A DNA stretch of 64,000 nucleotides from Acinetobacter gerneri DSM 14967 = CIP 107464 = MTCC 9824 (GCF_000368565.1 NZ_KB849542.1:197258-261257); one strand, 5' to 3'. Shown: positions 28,730 through 39,000, numbered from the stretch's first letter. Made by a program: numbers and translations. Notes: a model not told the origin generated them from the sequence alone.

Positions 28730-29179
28730 ATGAAAAAGCTCATATTCTTATCATTGCTGGCAGTCACTGGATTTGCTCATGCAGTACCCAATGTTTGGCA
28801 ATCTAGCTATGCTCAAGGCTTTTCTGAATATTCAATTCAGGATACCAAAGGCAATACACTTTGGGTGACATGTAATGATGGTGCAGGTGATGATTATGAT
28901 CACTCTGTACGCTTTCAAACTCCAAAGAAAAGCTATGAAAATTCGGACTCAAAATACCCTTTGACCTTCTTATTGGATGGAAAAAGTAAAGTAGCCGCAT
29001 CAGCATCGACAAAATGGCGTAATGGTGCAAATGCTTGGTATGAGTTCTCACAAGGCATTTCCAAAGCCAAAAAGATTGATGTGTACCTCAATAATAAAAA
29101 GGTCACAACTATGACACCTACCCCCAACAGCATCAAATCAGTAGCAAAACATATTGCTACATGTAATGCGATGTTCTAA
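28730..29179 (+). CDS. Secreted hypothetical protein
   Basis: A 149-aa protein with signal peptide MKKLIFLSLLAVTGFAHA and a Trp/Tyr-rich, probably beta-rich mature domain with two cysteines (LWVTCNDGAGDD and HIATCNAMF). The ATG at 28730 follows TAGGATCATTTG; a TTG one codon earlier is less likely. It resembles small secreted proteins seen on mobile elements but no family is identified. Same operon as the preceding gene is likely. Confidence 0.6.
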   Translation: MKKLIFLSLLAVTGFAHAVPNVWQSSYAQGFSEYSIQDTKGNTLWVTCNDGAGDDYDHSVRFQTPKKSYENSDSKYPLTFLLDGKSKVAASASTKWRNGANAWYEFSQGISKAKKIDVYLNNKKVTTMTPTPNSIKSVAKHIATCNAMF

Positions 29180-29254
29180 CCCGTAATCTCAATTTTTCAG
29201 TCCCGATGTGCTCTTGCAGTACATCGGGATTTTTTACGCTTAAAGGAAGCCATT

Positions 29255-29824
29255 ATGCAATCAAGAATTTTTGACAAAATGAATCAGACGCTCATTAAAA
29301 CATGGAGTTGTAATAAGTTATCGGACAGAGCTAAAGGTCAGCTTAAATATCAACTCTGGCAAGATAATGACGATCAAAGCTTTGGTATCGCCCTAAGTGA
29401 AAATGAATCATCAGGTGGATTCAGTACAGAATTGATCAAAGTTGAGCAGATCATTTTAACCTTACAGAAGCTTTATCACTCAGCAAAGCCATTCCATGCT
29501 GTTGCATTGAAAGAATTATTCGTAGGCAAGTCAGTCAACAATGCAAGTTTTCTAGGAGCTGCTTTAGTTGATCAAGGTGTAATCCGCCCGCATCCACAAA
29601 CTGCACGATTACTTGAAGTAAATGATGAATATGAACTTTGGCCACTTTCATTTGATGATGCTGTACAACAAAGTTCATCACCCTCTGAATCTTCTCATGA
29701 TATTAAACCTGTAAGTGGGAAACGAGGTCCTAAACCAAAGAATCAACAATCAACTCAGATTGATGACTCAGATGCCTTAGCCAATGTGGGGGATGAAAAT
29801 GCAGTACATCAAGAGCCAATCTGA
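29255..29824 (+). CDS. Hypothetical protein with AT-hook-like tail
   Basis: A 189-aa soluble protein with Shine-Dalgarno AAAGGAAGCC. The N-terminal 130 residues look folded (KGQLKYQLWQDNDDQSFGIA; LKELFVGKSVNNASFLGAAL) and the acidic/Ser-rich C-terminal region contains GKRGPKPK, similar to an AT-hook that binds AT-rich DNA. It overlaps the next gene by 26 bp. A mobile-element maintenance or regulatory role is possible but not shown. Confidence 0.6.
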   Translation: MQSRIFDKMNQTLIKTWSCNKLSDRAKGQLKYQLWQDNDDQSFGIALSENESSGGFSTELIKVEQIILTLQKLYHSAKPFHAVALKELFVGKSVNNASFLGAALVDQGVIRPHPQTARLLEVNDEYELWPLSFDDAVQQSSSPSESSHDIKPVSGKRGPKPKNQQSTQIDDSDALANVGDENAVHQEPI

Positions 29825-30140
29825 CTTACAGCAAGTATCAGATGATTCAATTCGAGCAAGTATTTCACTGCACATACAGACACTCGAACATCAGTATGAT
29901 GAACTTTATCAAGCCACCCTGCATGGGTGGTTTGTTATTTGTGAGTATGACAATGATTTAACTGAGCCTTTTGCACAACTCAGTTTTAGCCTATCTGAAA
30001 AGCTGTCATTAGGCGAAGTTGAATTTGTTGAGAAAAAGCATGATTGGTATGAGGTGTATATCATGCTGAACGACAATGAAGGCATTTTGATCTATGTACC
30101 GACTGAGATTTTAGAGCGCCATAAAATCAATCAAATCTAA
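29799..30140 (+). CDS. Hypothetical protein overlapping upstream gene
   Basis: A 113-aa acidic protein (LHGWFVICEYDNDLTEPFAQ; LSLGEVEFVEKKHDWYEVYI). Three ATG codons occur at 29784, 29793 and 29799; the last is chosen because GGGG lies about 7 bp before it. The start lies within the end of the previous gene, so translation is probably coupled. No family recognised. Confidence 0.55.
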   Translation: MQYIKSQSDLQQVSDDSIRASISLHIQTLEHQYDELYQATLHGWFVICEYDNDLTEPFAQLSFSLSEKLSLGEVEFVEKKHDWYEVYIMLNDNEGILIYVPTEILERHKINQI

Positions 30141-30199
30141 ACCTCTTCACAGACCACCGCCCGCACATTTTTCTATTAATTTTTATGTGAGACGTATTT

Positions 30200-30478
30200 A
30201 TGACAAGGCAACGACTATTCGCTTTGGGTCAAGTTGTATCTACACCCAATGCTTTGGCTTTTGCAGAGAAAAATCAAACTGATTTACTCCAATTACTTTA
30301 TCGTCATCAGACTGGTGATTGGGGAGACTTAGAAGATGAAGACAAAGAATCAAATGAGGAAGCATTAATTAATGACACTCGGATATTCTCTAGCTATTCG
30401 ATAGCTGAAGATAAAATTTGGATTATCACGGAAGCTGATCGTTCTTTTACGACATTGTTGATGCCAAGTGATTACTGA
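30200..30478 (+). CDS. Mobile-element-associated hypothetical protein
   Basis: A 92-aa protein of a type common on plasmids and ICEs: GQVVSTPNALAFAEKNQ, LLYRHQTGDWGDLEDEDK, then EDKIWIITEADRSFTTLLMP. Databases often carry unreliable labels for it (for example plasmid-related protein). Function is unknown, but its presence supports mobile origin. It ends an operon-like run and is followed by a hairpin. Confidence 0.8.
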   Translation: MTRQRLFALGQVVSTPNALAFAEKNQTDLLQLLYRHQTGDWGDLEDEDKESNEEALINDTRIFSSYSIAEDKIWIITEADRSFTTLLMPSDY

Positions 30479-30494
30479 CCTAACCGTAAAATAG

Positions 30495-30527
30495 ACCCCA
30501 AGACCGTTCTGGCCTTGGGGTAATTTT
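30495..30527 (+). terminator. Terminator-like hairpin
   Basis: CCCCAAGACC and GGCCTTGGGG form a strong stem with a short loop; the following tract (TAATTTTG) is only moderately T-rich. Confidence 0.55.
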
Positions 30528-30587
30528 GTATCGTTTTAAGTGAGACAACCAATGATGCTTTACACAAATAACCTGTCGGACGTTCTA

Positions 30588-31070
30588 CTAGTCCTCGGGT
30601 TTGTAGTTAGGATTTTCTACAGTATAAAAGCCTATCCTATTAATTGATGATCTACATATTAAAAGTCTAAAGTCACTTTTCTCTAGGTTTTCACGAGCAT
30701 TTTTGAAATACCTATTAAAGTTTCTTCTTGATTGGGGCTCCCCTGATTTAGTTGCGTAGTATCGCGAATAGTATATATCTCTTAAATTAGCTGTTGACTC
30801 AAATCCCATACTATTTAATAACTCACTCAGAAGATCCATCATCTGCTGTGCTTGATGATTAATTCTTCTCCAGCTCTCAATCTTGGTTTTATTTATTTTG
30901 TGATGAACCTGTTCAGAATAATCACACTCTTTTTTCAAGCCTTGAAAGTTCTGCCTATATCTTGCAGCAGTCGAGTAAGGTGAGTTCTGTATCGCCATAA
31001 TCTCTTTAATTGTTAAATTTGGATTAGCCATTAAGGCTTTATAAACAAGCTTTGGAATATATATGGACAT
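30588..31070 (-). CDS. Hypothetical, possible HTH protein
   Basis: A 160-aa basic protein. LTIKEIMAIQNSPYSTAARY in the N-terminal 40 residues resembles a helix-turn-helix, followed by helical segments and a basic region (SRRNFNRYFKNARENLEK). It may be a DNA-binding regulator or recombination factor of the island, but no family is recognised. The ribosome-binding site is weak. Confidence 0.5.
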   Translation of the reverse strand: MSIYIPKLVYKALMANPNLTIKEIMAIQNSPYSTAARYRQNFQGLKKECDYSEQVHHKINKTKIESWRRINHQAQQMMDLLSELLNSMGFESTANLRDIYYSRYYATKSGEPQSRRNFNRYFKNARENLEKSDFRLLICRSSINRIGFYTVENPNYKPED

Positions 31071-31411
31071 TATTCAGTTCGGTGACATCAAACCAATATT
31101 ATAAACTCTATATACATTTTATAGTAAAAAATAATTTTGTAACATTATGCCATTTCATTATATAAAAATATAAAAATATTAATTTAATTAATCATTCTTA
31201 TAAAAAATTTACTATCAGGACATTTCGAATGATAATTAATTTTATTACCTTGTTTTAACCAGTTACAATTAAATACTAAGTAAAATATAAGAACTTTAAT
31301 TACTCAAAACATGCCATTGTCCATACTTCAATAAAAATATAATCTTATTTTCATTCCATTCAATGGAATAAAATGCACATTAATCCAATTAAATACAGTG
31401 AGGATAACCCA
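31071..31411. other. AT-rich divergent intergenic region
   Basis: This 341-bp, extremely AT-rich gap lies between divergent genes. It must hold both promoters. No gene, long dyad or terminator is seen. Confidence 0.4.
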
Positions 31412-32041
31412 ATGAAAGCTAACGTTTGGACGGAAGAAAAAGTAATGCAGCAAGCTGCATTTAATCTCAGAAATGAAATATCTGATGCCACACACGACAT
31501 ATTTACCCATTTTGCTAGTGTTTACTATAATTTTAAAACTTATAAAGAATTTGATAACGTCGACATATTAAATGAAAAGGAAAACTTAAAACTGAGCTTA
31601 AAAAAGCTTGGTAAGAAAGAAACTCCTCTGACAATACAGTGTGATTTTAAAAGTTACACTACTAGGGAATATATTAACTATATTTCTCACAAAGTTTGTG
31701 ATGAGCTATTAGATTATGCAATGTGTAAAGATATTCCTTTATTGGTGATTCAGAATAAGTTTAATCTAAAAACATTAAAGGTTAATTGTATGACTTACCA
31801 ATCAAATTATGATTTCATAGAAATGCTGCATGACTACCAACCAGCTAAAATTATTTTAATCCAACCTAATAGGAATACTTATTTGCTTGAAGGCAGCATT
31901 TTGGGAATTTACTTATTAGATGGACAAGATAATTTTATTATCAAGCACATCATACAGTTTATAGATGAAAAAAATGCACCTAAGGGGTGTAAAAAACTCC
32001 GTGTACCCAAGACTGTAAGTGAGTTTTATGATTCATATTAA
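31412..32041 (+). CDS. Hypothetical protein upstream of integrase
   Basis: A 209-aa protein. The ATG at 31412 with AGTGAGGATAACCC upstream is preferred over an earlier ATG at 31373. The sequence alternates helical and strand segments (PAKIILIQPNRNTYLLEGSI; GIYLLDGQDNFIIKHIIQF) and shows no recognised motif. AT-rich and on the same strand as the integrase 98 bp downstream. Confidence 0.6.
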   Translation: MKANVWTEEKVMQQAAFNLRNEISDATHDIFTHFASVYYNFKTYKEFDNVDILNEKENLKLSLKKLGKKETPLTIQCDFKSYTTREYINYISHKVCDELLDYAMCKDIPLLVIQNKFNLKTLKVNCMTYQSNYDFIEMLHDYQPAKIILIQPNRNTYLLEGSILGIYLLDGQDNFIIKHIIQFIDEKNAPKGCKKLRVPKTVSEFYDSY

Positions 32042-32139
32042 TTTTTAAACCTACCTAGACGCACTTACTTCCCTAGCAAATCATCATACATGGTCTCACG
32101 ATCAGGGATAAGTGCGCCTCTTTTTCATAAGGAGAACCA

Positions 32140-33336
32140 ATGAACACACCTTTTCCACTTAAATCATTAGCAAATTTTGGGATGCCTCAGTTATTCAATA
32201 TCGAGCAACTTACGCTACCAGAGGGTAAATCCAAAGTCGAAATTTCAGTTCCTCATGTAAAAGGACTCAAAGTTGTTATATCCAATATAAGTAAGACTTT
32301 TATGTTCAGAGCTGTCTTTAAGGGAAAAAAGATCAGCACGACATTAGGTAAATATCCTGAAGTGTCCTTACAGCAAGCCATTAGTATGGTAGATAACTAC
32401 CAACTTATGCTAAGTAAGGGAATTAATCCTCTTGAGGAAAAGGCACGTATTGAGAATATTCCAACGCTTTTAGCTTTCTTCAATAAGACGTATCTGCCTA
32501 TGGCTCAATTAAACAAGAAATCTTGGAAGGACGATGTTTCAAGATTTAAGAATCATATTGAGCCTACTTTAGGGCATATCCAATTGACTCAAATTACAGC
32601 AGCAATGCTCAGTGATTTGATGCTTGAAATCAAAACAGAGGATCGTGCCAACGCAACAGTCAATCGAACACGAGCATTATTGAGCAGTATGTTTAATGTG
32701 GCTTTTGAACGAGAGATTATCGATCAATCACCGATGAGCCGTGTCAAAAAATTGATTGAACAAAATCAGATTGAGCGTTACCTCGATGAGGATGAGTTAA
32801 AACGTCTGATGTACGTTCTAGCACATCCCAATGTCCATAATATCGATAACCAAGTCATTGTTGGTATTGTGGAAATGCTGTTATTAACAGGAGCCCGTAA
32901 AGGTGAAGTGTTAAACCTCAAATGGGCTGATTTAGATGAGAACAACCATCTTTGGAAGCTTAATGAGAATAAATCGGGTAAACCTCGAATTATTCAACTC
33001 AACAGTCAAGCACAGCAAATCATTCGCAAAATGTCACGCAAGTATTTGTATGTGTTTGCCAATCCTAAAACTGGACTACCTTTTAATGATATCCGCAAAA
33101 CTTTCCAAAAAATCCTAGAAGCATCTCAGATCGAGAATTTCCGTATCCATGATCTACGTCATAACTTTGCCAGTATGGCAGTTAATAATGGTTGTGACAT
33201 TTATGTGGTTCAACACTTATTAGGTCATGCTTCACCTACCACTACTCAGCGTTATGCACATTTACGTCAGGATACGTTGCGTAATGCTTCTGAAATGCTT
33301 GCTGAACGTATCAACAGCGCTCGTCCAAATCTCTAA
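32140..33336 (+). CDS. Tyrosine recombinase / integrase
   Basis: A 398-aa site-specific recombinase. An N-terminal arm-binding-type domain (about 25-95; ISTTLGKYPEVSLQQAI) is followed by a SAM-like core-binding domain (about 105-200) and the catalytic domain with Arg253 (TGARKGE), His337-x2-Arg340 (HDLRH), His363 (LLGHASP) and Tyr372 (QRYAHL). The pentad is complete, so the enzyme should be active. It probably integrates the island into the tRNA gene at 23651. Good Shine-Dalgarno (AAGGAGAACC). It is followed 60 bp downstream by a helicase gene, likely co-transcribed. Confidence 0.95.
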   Translation: MNTPFPLKSLANFGMPQLFNIEQLTLPEGKSKVEISVPHVKGLKVVISNISKTFMFRAVFKGKKISTTLGKYPEVSLQQAISMVDNYQLMLSKGINPLEEKARIENIPTLLAFFNKTYLPMAQLNKKSWKDDVSRFKNHIEPTLGHIQLTQITAAMLSDLMLEIKTEDRANATVNRTRALLSSMFNVAFEREIIDQSPMSRVKKLIEQNQIERYLDEDELKRLMYVLAHPNVHNIDNQVIVGIVEMLLLTGARKGEVLNLKWADLDENNHLWKLNENKSGKPRIIQLNSQAQQIIRKMSRKYLYVFANPKTGLPFNDIRKTFQKILEASQIENFRIHDLRHNFASMAVNNGCDIYVVQHLLGHASPTTTQRYAHLRQDTLRNASEMLAERINSARPNL

Positions 33337-33396
33337 CTTTTCATCTTAACTTATTGTCAGGGTATGTCGCTAAGCGACATGCCCTAAGGATTTCTC

Positions 33397-35643
33397 ATGT
33401 CTAAAAAAGCATTTCAGCTTATCCCCAACCAATATTTATCTACATTTGGTATTAAGGTTGAACCTAATCAATCCACTTTTCTTGTTGCTCCAACTGGTGC
33501 AGGAAAGACCACGTTCACGATGGAGGAGCTAAGAGATCAATTTAAATTTGTACTCATTCTTGTACCAACTCAAGCTAAAGTCATGGAGTTACAACATGAA
33601 TATTCAGGAAAATGTACAGCTCTTTCTAAATACTTATTTTTTTGTGCAAATGAAAATCCTGATGAGACTATTCGTAAGTTCAAAGGCGTCATAGTTGCAA
33701 CCTATGATAAATTCGACAAAATTATTAAATTAATGTCTGATTCTCAAAAGAAATCAGCTCTACTGGTCATTGATGAGGCGCATAAATTATATTCGGCTGG
33801 TTCATTTCGGGATGATGCTTTAACGCCTGTGATTTGGCATCTACAAAAGCGTTCAATACCTACAAGTTTATTCTTGACTGCAACCAAAACAATAGAGCTA
33901 TTTGATCAGCTTAAAATAGATATTGATCAAGAAATTATTGTTAAGCATCAAAACCCACCTGTACGTAATATCAAAGTAACCTCTTTAACCAATGGGGATC
34001 AATACACAGCTATTGCGATTATTGAGGAAAAAGTCAAAGAGTTAATTAGTTTATCATCTGATTCGGCTAAAGGGAGATGTGGCAAAACGATTATTGTACG
34101 TGTGAACTCTAGGGACAAATGCGAAAGCTTTAGGCAATACTTTGAACAACGCTACAAACTTAAATGTATTGTGGTACATAGTAAAACTAAGGGTTTAGCC
34201 GATGTCAAAGAAATTTTTGAGACACAAAAAATCCCGACTGGCATTGATATTGTCTTTACAACTTCTATTATGGATGAGGCTGTGAATCTCAACAATCCCG
34301 AAATTGAAATTGATTCAGTTTTTATTTTAGGTAAACAAGCGCACGTCGAAGAATTGGTTCAGTTCATTGGTCGATTACGAATCGCAAATGTACCATGCCA
34401 CATTTTATTACACACTGGAATATCTAGATCAAATGGCAATCCAGAGCAATTTCACAGCAAGCATCTTAGAAGGTTAAATGATTTTATTACTCGTGTGAAT
34501 GAAATTGCGAAAGCTTTAGCGAGTTTAGCAGAAGACTATAAATTTGATTTTCAAGATAACGAGAAGCCCAATATTTATGACAAAGTTAGTCGAATGAACG
34601 AGAGTTTTCGAGACTGGTTTGATTGTAAGTTATTTGCTGTATATCAAGGGAAATCCATCCAAAATACTGCCAGTTTGGTCTCAGCACTGTATTTAATTGA
34701 TACAAGCTATTTTTACAGTAGCTTTGAATATATGGCGTGGCGTATTAAGCAATTCTTGCCTAACTGTGTAATTGAATTTAGTGAGAATTCAATATCTACT
34801 CCCCTCTATATCGCTGATTTCTTTGATGAGCAAAAGGCTAATGCTGACAGTGCCTATGCTGTAAGTATCAAACCTGCACTAAAAATCTTTCTTGAACACT
34901 TTCAGAAAGGTCATCAAAAACCTGAATCCTTAAAAGAGATGTCTACTCAGTTTATCGAGCACAAACAGCTTGATGAAGATTACATCGATAATCTAGCCTA
35001 TTACTGTGATGAACAACCTATATACCCTGTTAAAGTAGCTCAGATTCTAAATGAAGTTGTTTATCTAGCTCAGTACATTGGTAATCTTCATGATATCTAT
35101 CAAGTCCTTTCTCAAAAAAGATTTAGCCGAGTTATTAAAGTAGCAGATGGATATGCAAAAAATGTATTTGTCCAATATATTGCAAGGCAATTTTATATGC
35201 GTTGTCCTGAAAAATATTTGGAAAATAAGCATATACTCAAAGGTCCGCAAGCAAGTAAATTACTGTGTAGTACCTTTAAGGCGGTGCAGAAACAAACAAA
35301 TCTTCCAATGAAGTCTATTGTCAAAGCTAACCTTATCAAGGGAATGAATTATGACCATATTTCAGACTCATTTGAGATTGATAATAGTAAAGCACTTAAT
35401 TTTCTTGCGACATATTTTGATGTCATAGATCGCAACAAAAACAAGCCTAAAAGACGCTATCTTGAATTTCAAGGCATTGCAGTAGATGGACTCGAATATT
35501 TACATCTGAAAGATTGGCAAGGTAAACATCTTATTCTTAGAGAGCCATTTATCATGGATGGCAAAACCTATGATGCCTATACAGGTGCGACCAATATGAT
35601 TCGCAAAGCTACTCAGAAAGAGATAGATGAATTGTTTAGTTAG
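33397..35643 (+). CDS. SF2 DEAD/DEAH-box helicase
   Basis: A 748-aa superfamily 2 helicase. Walker A APTGAGKTT is at 31-39, motif Ia near ILVPTQAKV, DEAH at 126-129 (VIDEAHKLY), motif III FLTATKT, and motif VI VQFIGRLR near residue 323. The last 400 residues show no recognised domain. The N-terminal part resembles origin-binding/replicative helicases of small elements, so it may start replication or processing of the excised island; a defence role is an alternative. It directly follows the integrase, which argues for a role in mobility. Confidence 0.85.
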   Translation: MSKKAFQLIPNQYLSTFGIKVEPNQSTFLVAPTGAGKTTFTMEELRDQFKFVLILVPTQAKVMELQHEYSGKCTALSKYLFFCANENPDETIRKFKGVIVATYDKFDKIIKLMSDSQKKSALLVIDEAHKLYSAGSFRDDALTPVIWHLQKRSIPTSLFLTATKTIELFDQLKIDIDQEIIVKHQNPPVRNIKVTSLTNGDQYTAIAIIEEKVKELISLSSDSAKGRCGKTIIVRVNSRDKCESFRQYFEQRYKLKCIVVHSKTKGLADVKEIFETQKIPTGIDIVFTTSIMDEAVNLNNPEIEIDSVFILGKQAHVEELVQFIGRLRIANVPCHILLHTGISRSNGNPEQFHSKHLRRLNDFITRVNEIAKALASLAEDYKFDFQDNEKPNIYDKVSRMNESFRDWFDCKLFAVYQGKSIQNTASLVSALYLIDTSYFYSSFEYMAWRIKQFLPNCVIEFSENSISTPLYIADFFDEQKANADSAYAVSIKPALKIFLEHFQKGHQKPESLKEMSTQFIEHKQLDEDYIDNLAYYCDEQPIYPVKVAQILNEVVYLAQYIGNLHDIYQVLSQKRFSRVIKVADGYAKNVFVQYIARQFYMRCPEKYLENKHILKGPQASKLLCSTFKAVQKQTNLPMKSIVKANLIKGMNYDHISDSFEIDNSKALNFLATYFDVIDRNKNKPKRRYLEFQGIAVDGLEYLHLKDWQGKHLILREPFIMDGKTYDAYTGATNMIRKATQKEIDELFS

Positions 35644-35661
35644 ATCAAAGTCACCTTACTT

Positions 35662-35676
35662 GTACTAGCCTAGTAC
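35662..35676. repeat. 15-bp palindrome
   Basis: GTACTAG-C-CTAGTAC, perfect, 19 bp after the helicase stop. Too short of T residues to be a terminator; may be a protein-binding site. Confidence 0.6.
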
Positions 35677-35701
35677 CATCTATCGCATGTCCAATGTCCA
35701 C

Positions 35702-35762
35702 AAATAAGTTACTTTCTGTTCTCACCCTTTCACGATTAGTTCATCCTGAAAGTAACTTATTT
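35702..35762. repeat. 15-bp perfect inverted repeat with 31-bp spacer
   Basis: AAATAAGTTACTTTC (35702-35716) and GAAAGTAACTTATTT (35748-35762) are exact inverted copies. They lie in the gap between the helicase and the NTPase genes. No T tract follows the second arm. Candidate origin, regulator or helicase-binding site. Confidence 0.7.
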
Positions 35763-35973
35763 CTGCACGATGTAGCAGTATTTTTGTGGGGGGAGTTTTT
35801 CTGATGAGGGAAAATTTTTTGGTGTGCGTTACGTTGCATCGAATTGTGTGAAAGCTTGTAGGGGGAGTTTTGTTATTTTTGAGAAAATCTAGGTTAATTG
35901 CAGTAAATCTTTAAGTAATAATCTAATTTCAAATTTTATCTTACTTCTAAATTACTCAAAAAAGGGAAAATGA
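35763..35973. other. Intergenic region upstream of the 35-aa ORF
   Basis: About 210 bp with G-rich runs (GGGGGGAG near 35798 and GGGGGAG near 35860) in an otherwise AT-rich setting. It probably holds the promoter of the NTPase unit. No gene is seen. Confidence 0.35.
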
Positions 35974-36081
35974 ATGATTTATCTGAATAAATTTTTCAAA
36001 GTCACTTATTTAAGTAATAGACAATGCAAGATTTTCAATGTAAAAAAGGATCTTATTGATATTTTTAATTATTTGGTATGA
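35974..36081 (+). CDS. 35-aa ORF coupled to the NTPase gene
   Basis: A 35-codon frame with Shine-Dalgarno AAAGGGAAAATGA before its ATG. The product begins MIYLNKFFKVTYLS and ends LIDIFNYLV; it is basic and amphipathic, with one cysteine. Its TGA overlaps the ATG of the NTPase gene (ATGA), and the NTPase gene has no Shine-Dalgarno of its own, so translation of the large protein probably depends on this ORF. It may be a leader peptide or a small partner protein. Confidence 0.55.
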   Translation: MIYLNKFFKVTYLSNRQCKIFNVKKDLIDIFNYLV

Positions 36082-39000
36082 CCTCTAGCTTTTATTTACA
36101 AAGAAAACTTTATGATCATGAAAAAGAATACACTGAACTTGAAGTCTTAGACGCTTTTCAGATAATCATTATTTTAGCTGAGCCCGGTGCAGGCAAGTCA
36201 TCTCTTTTGGAAAGTTTTTCGAATCACTTAAGTATAAAAAAGAAAACAGCAAATATATTTAACAGTAGAAATAATCATGATGAAAATTCAATTTTAATTA
36301 TTGATGCGTTAGATGAATTAGTAAGAGTAGATCAGTCAGCTGTTAGTAATTTACTTGGCAGAGCTGCCGACTTAGAGCCGAGAAAATTAATTATTTCTAG
36401 TAGATCAAGTGAATGGGAAGAGTCTTATACTAGTTTAGTCAGAGATTTTTTTGAAACCGAACCTAGAGTTTTTCGTTTATATCCATTTAATGAATCTGAA
36501 CAGCAGCAAATTTTTGAACATTATAAACCGCAGGAAGATTTCAAAAAATTTGAATCTGAAGTAAAAAAATATAACTTAGAACAGCTACTTGCAAATCCAC
36601 AGTTTTTAAAGATTTTTGCAGATGCATATATTGAAAGTAATAGAGTCTTTTCTGATCGAAAATCTATTTTTAGTCAAGCAGTTAAGGCTTTGGCAAAAGA
36701 AACAAACAACACTTTCAATGTAAGAAATGATTTACCATTACTAAAAAAAATAGAACATACTGAAGAAATATTTGCAAAATTACTGTTATCAGGATCTGAG
36801 GGTGTGAGTACTAATGTAGATAATTTAGATACATTGTACCCTCGGATAGACTCACTAATTAGATTAGATAATATAGATCTATATCCATCACTATTATCTA
36901 GCAGACTTTTTAAATTAGCAGAAAATGAGAGCATACATCAGCCAAGTCATAAAATTATTGCTGAATTTACAGCTGCTAATTATTTAGTAAGAAAAATTAA
37001 TGCTGATTGTAATCATATTTCACTTCATCAATGTCTGTCGATAATTGCGCCAAATGGAGTTGTACGTGATGAGTTGAGAGGGCTGGTTGCATGGATGGCT
37101 GCTTTAGGTGATAAGTCTATACAAGAGACATTAATTAATATTGATCCTTATGCCGTATTAGCCAACGGAGATCCTTCTCAGCTCCTACCATCATCAAAAA
37201 AATACTTATTAGAAAAATTAATATGTCTTGTTGATGAGGATCCCTATTTCCGTAGAAGTGATATGTGGAGAACTTTTTCTATTTCAGGATTTTTTGATAA
37301 TGATTCTGTAACTTCTGTTAAATATATATTAACAAATTCAGATAAAGGATTATTACGTGGGTTAGTTTTAGAATTAATAGAAAATGCCGTAATTCTTGAA
37401 TCTTTGTTACCTGAATTGGAAGAAATTCTAATGAATGAGGCAACTGATAAATACATAAGAGAATTAGCAGGAATAAGATTAACGGAAATAGTTAATTATG
37501 AAGCAGCACAGACCATTAATCGACTTATAGAACAAGGCACAAAATCATCCTTAAATATAGTTGCGCATTTGATAGAAAGAATTAATATCAAATCCCTTTC
37601 TTTTGAAGTAATTTTAAGATTTTTAGAAAAATGTACTTTATTATATCCAAATAAAAATGTTGGACGAGAAATAACTATAGGTGAACGTTATTTTATTAAA
37701 AATTTCATTACCAATCTTGATTATGAGTTAGTTGTAAATCTTCTAGATAAATTATCTCATGATCTTTATTGTACGTGTAAGAAAGAACAATATGATTGTT
37801 ATTGTCGAAATGGAATAAGTAAAATTATCGGAGTGCTTCTTGATCGTTATTTTGAACTTGAAAAAAATTCTTATGATCCTCAAAAAATATGGTTTTGGTT
37901 AAAAAATCTAAATTTCCATGGTGGAAAGCGTGAAGAAGATAGCGTTGCTGTAAAAGTATTACAAAACGATGATAATCTACGCCAAAATATTATTAGGTTA
38001 GCATTTGATGGGGTAACTTCAATTGAAGATATAAATCAAGTACGTTGGAAAACTTTATCATCACATTCTGGTTTGAGTTTAAAGATACAAGATTCTTACT
38101 TCATTCTAGATTATGCTTTTGAAAATAATAATACAAACTTATGGTCTTATTTTGTTGAGACTCATCATTTTCATGCAACAAATAGAAATGAATCTCTATA
38201 TGAGTTACGCAAATATGCAAAACATCAGGCTAGAGAAAAGAATGAACTTTTAAAAGCATGGATTAAAAAAAACTTAGCTGTTAAAAAAAATTATTTGGAT
38301 ACACAAAGAATAGTTAATAGGCGTCGTATAAAAAATAGACAGTTCAAAAGACAAAAAATTAAAAATGAAAATATTCAGTATATTCAAAACAATCGTGAAC
38401 TAATAGAAGCTGGAAAACATTTTGGTTGTTTGATCGACTTTGCTAATCTAACGTTACATAGTCCTGAAAGAATAAAAGAGGAATTTAACGATATAAACTT
38501 AGTAAAGACATCATTGAAGAATTGTTTACCCTTTATTGAATCTTATGTGCATAATTTAGGTGGACTAGCTAAAGCACAATGTAATTCAACTAGATACCAT
38601 GCAGAAGTTATTCTATATGCTTCATGTTTAGAAATATTTAGAGATATCGGAAATCTTGAAAGTGTTAAATTAGATTTATTACAAGCATTACGTACAGATA
38701 TTGATAACCGTCCCACTGCTGTTAATGAGAAAGAACATGAGGAATTTAGAAATGAAGTTGATCGAATCCTTTTTCCAGATTCTAAGAGTCGACTACAATT
38801 TTTAAAAGATTATATTGAACCTCAACTTACATATAGCGACTGTCAATATACACAAGTAAGTTGGTTGCGTTACAGTGATACATTTAAAGAATTTCAAGCA
38901 ACTTTACCTCTAGAGTGGCTAGATCAATACCCAAATATCAGTATAGAAACGACAAAAACATTGTTCGATTTAAGTGCTCAATTTTGCGATAAAAATAAAT

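Noticed and set aside
36674..37456. Minus-strand ORFs within the NTPase gene
   Set aside because: They are chance frames in an AT-rich gene with no Shine-Dalgarno and no recognised family.
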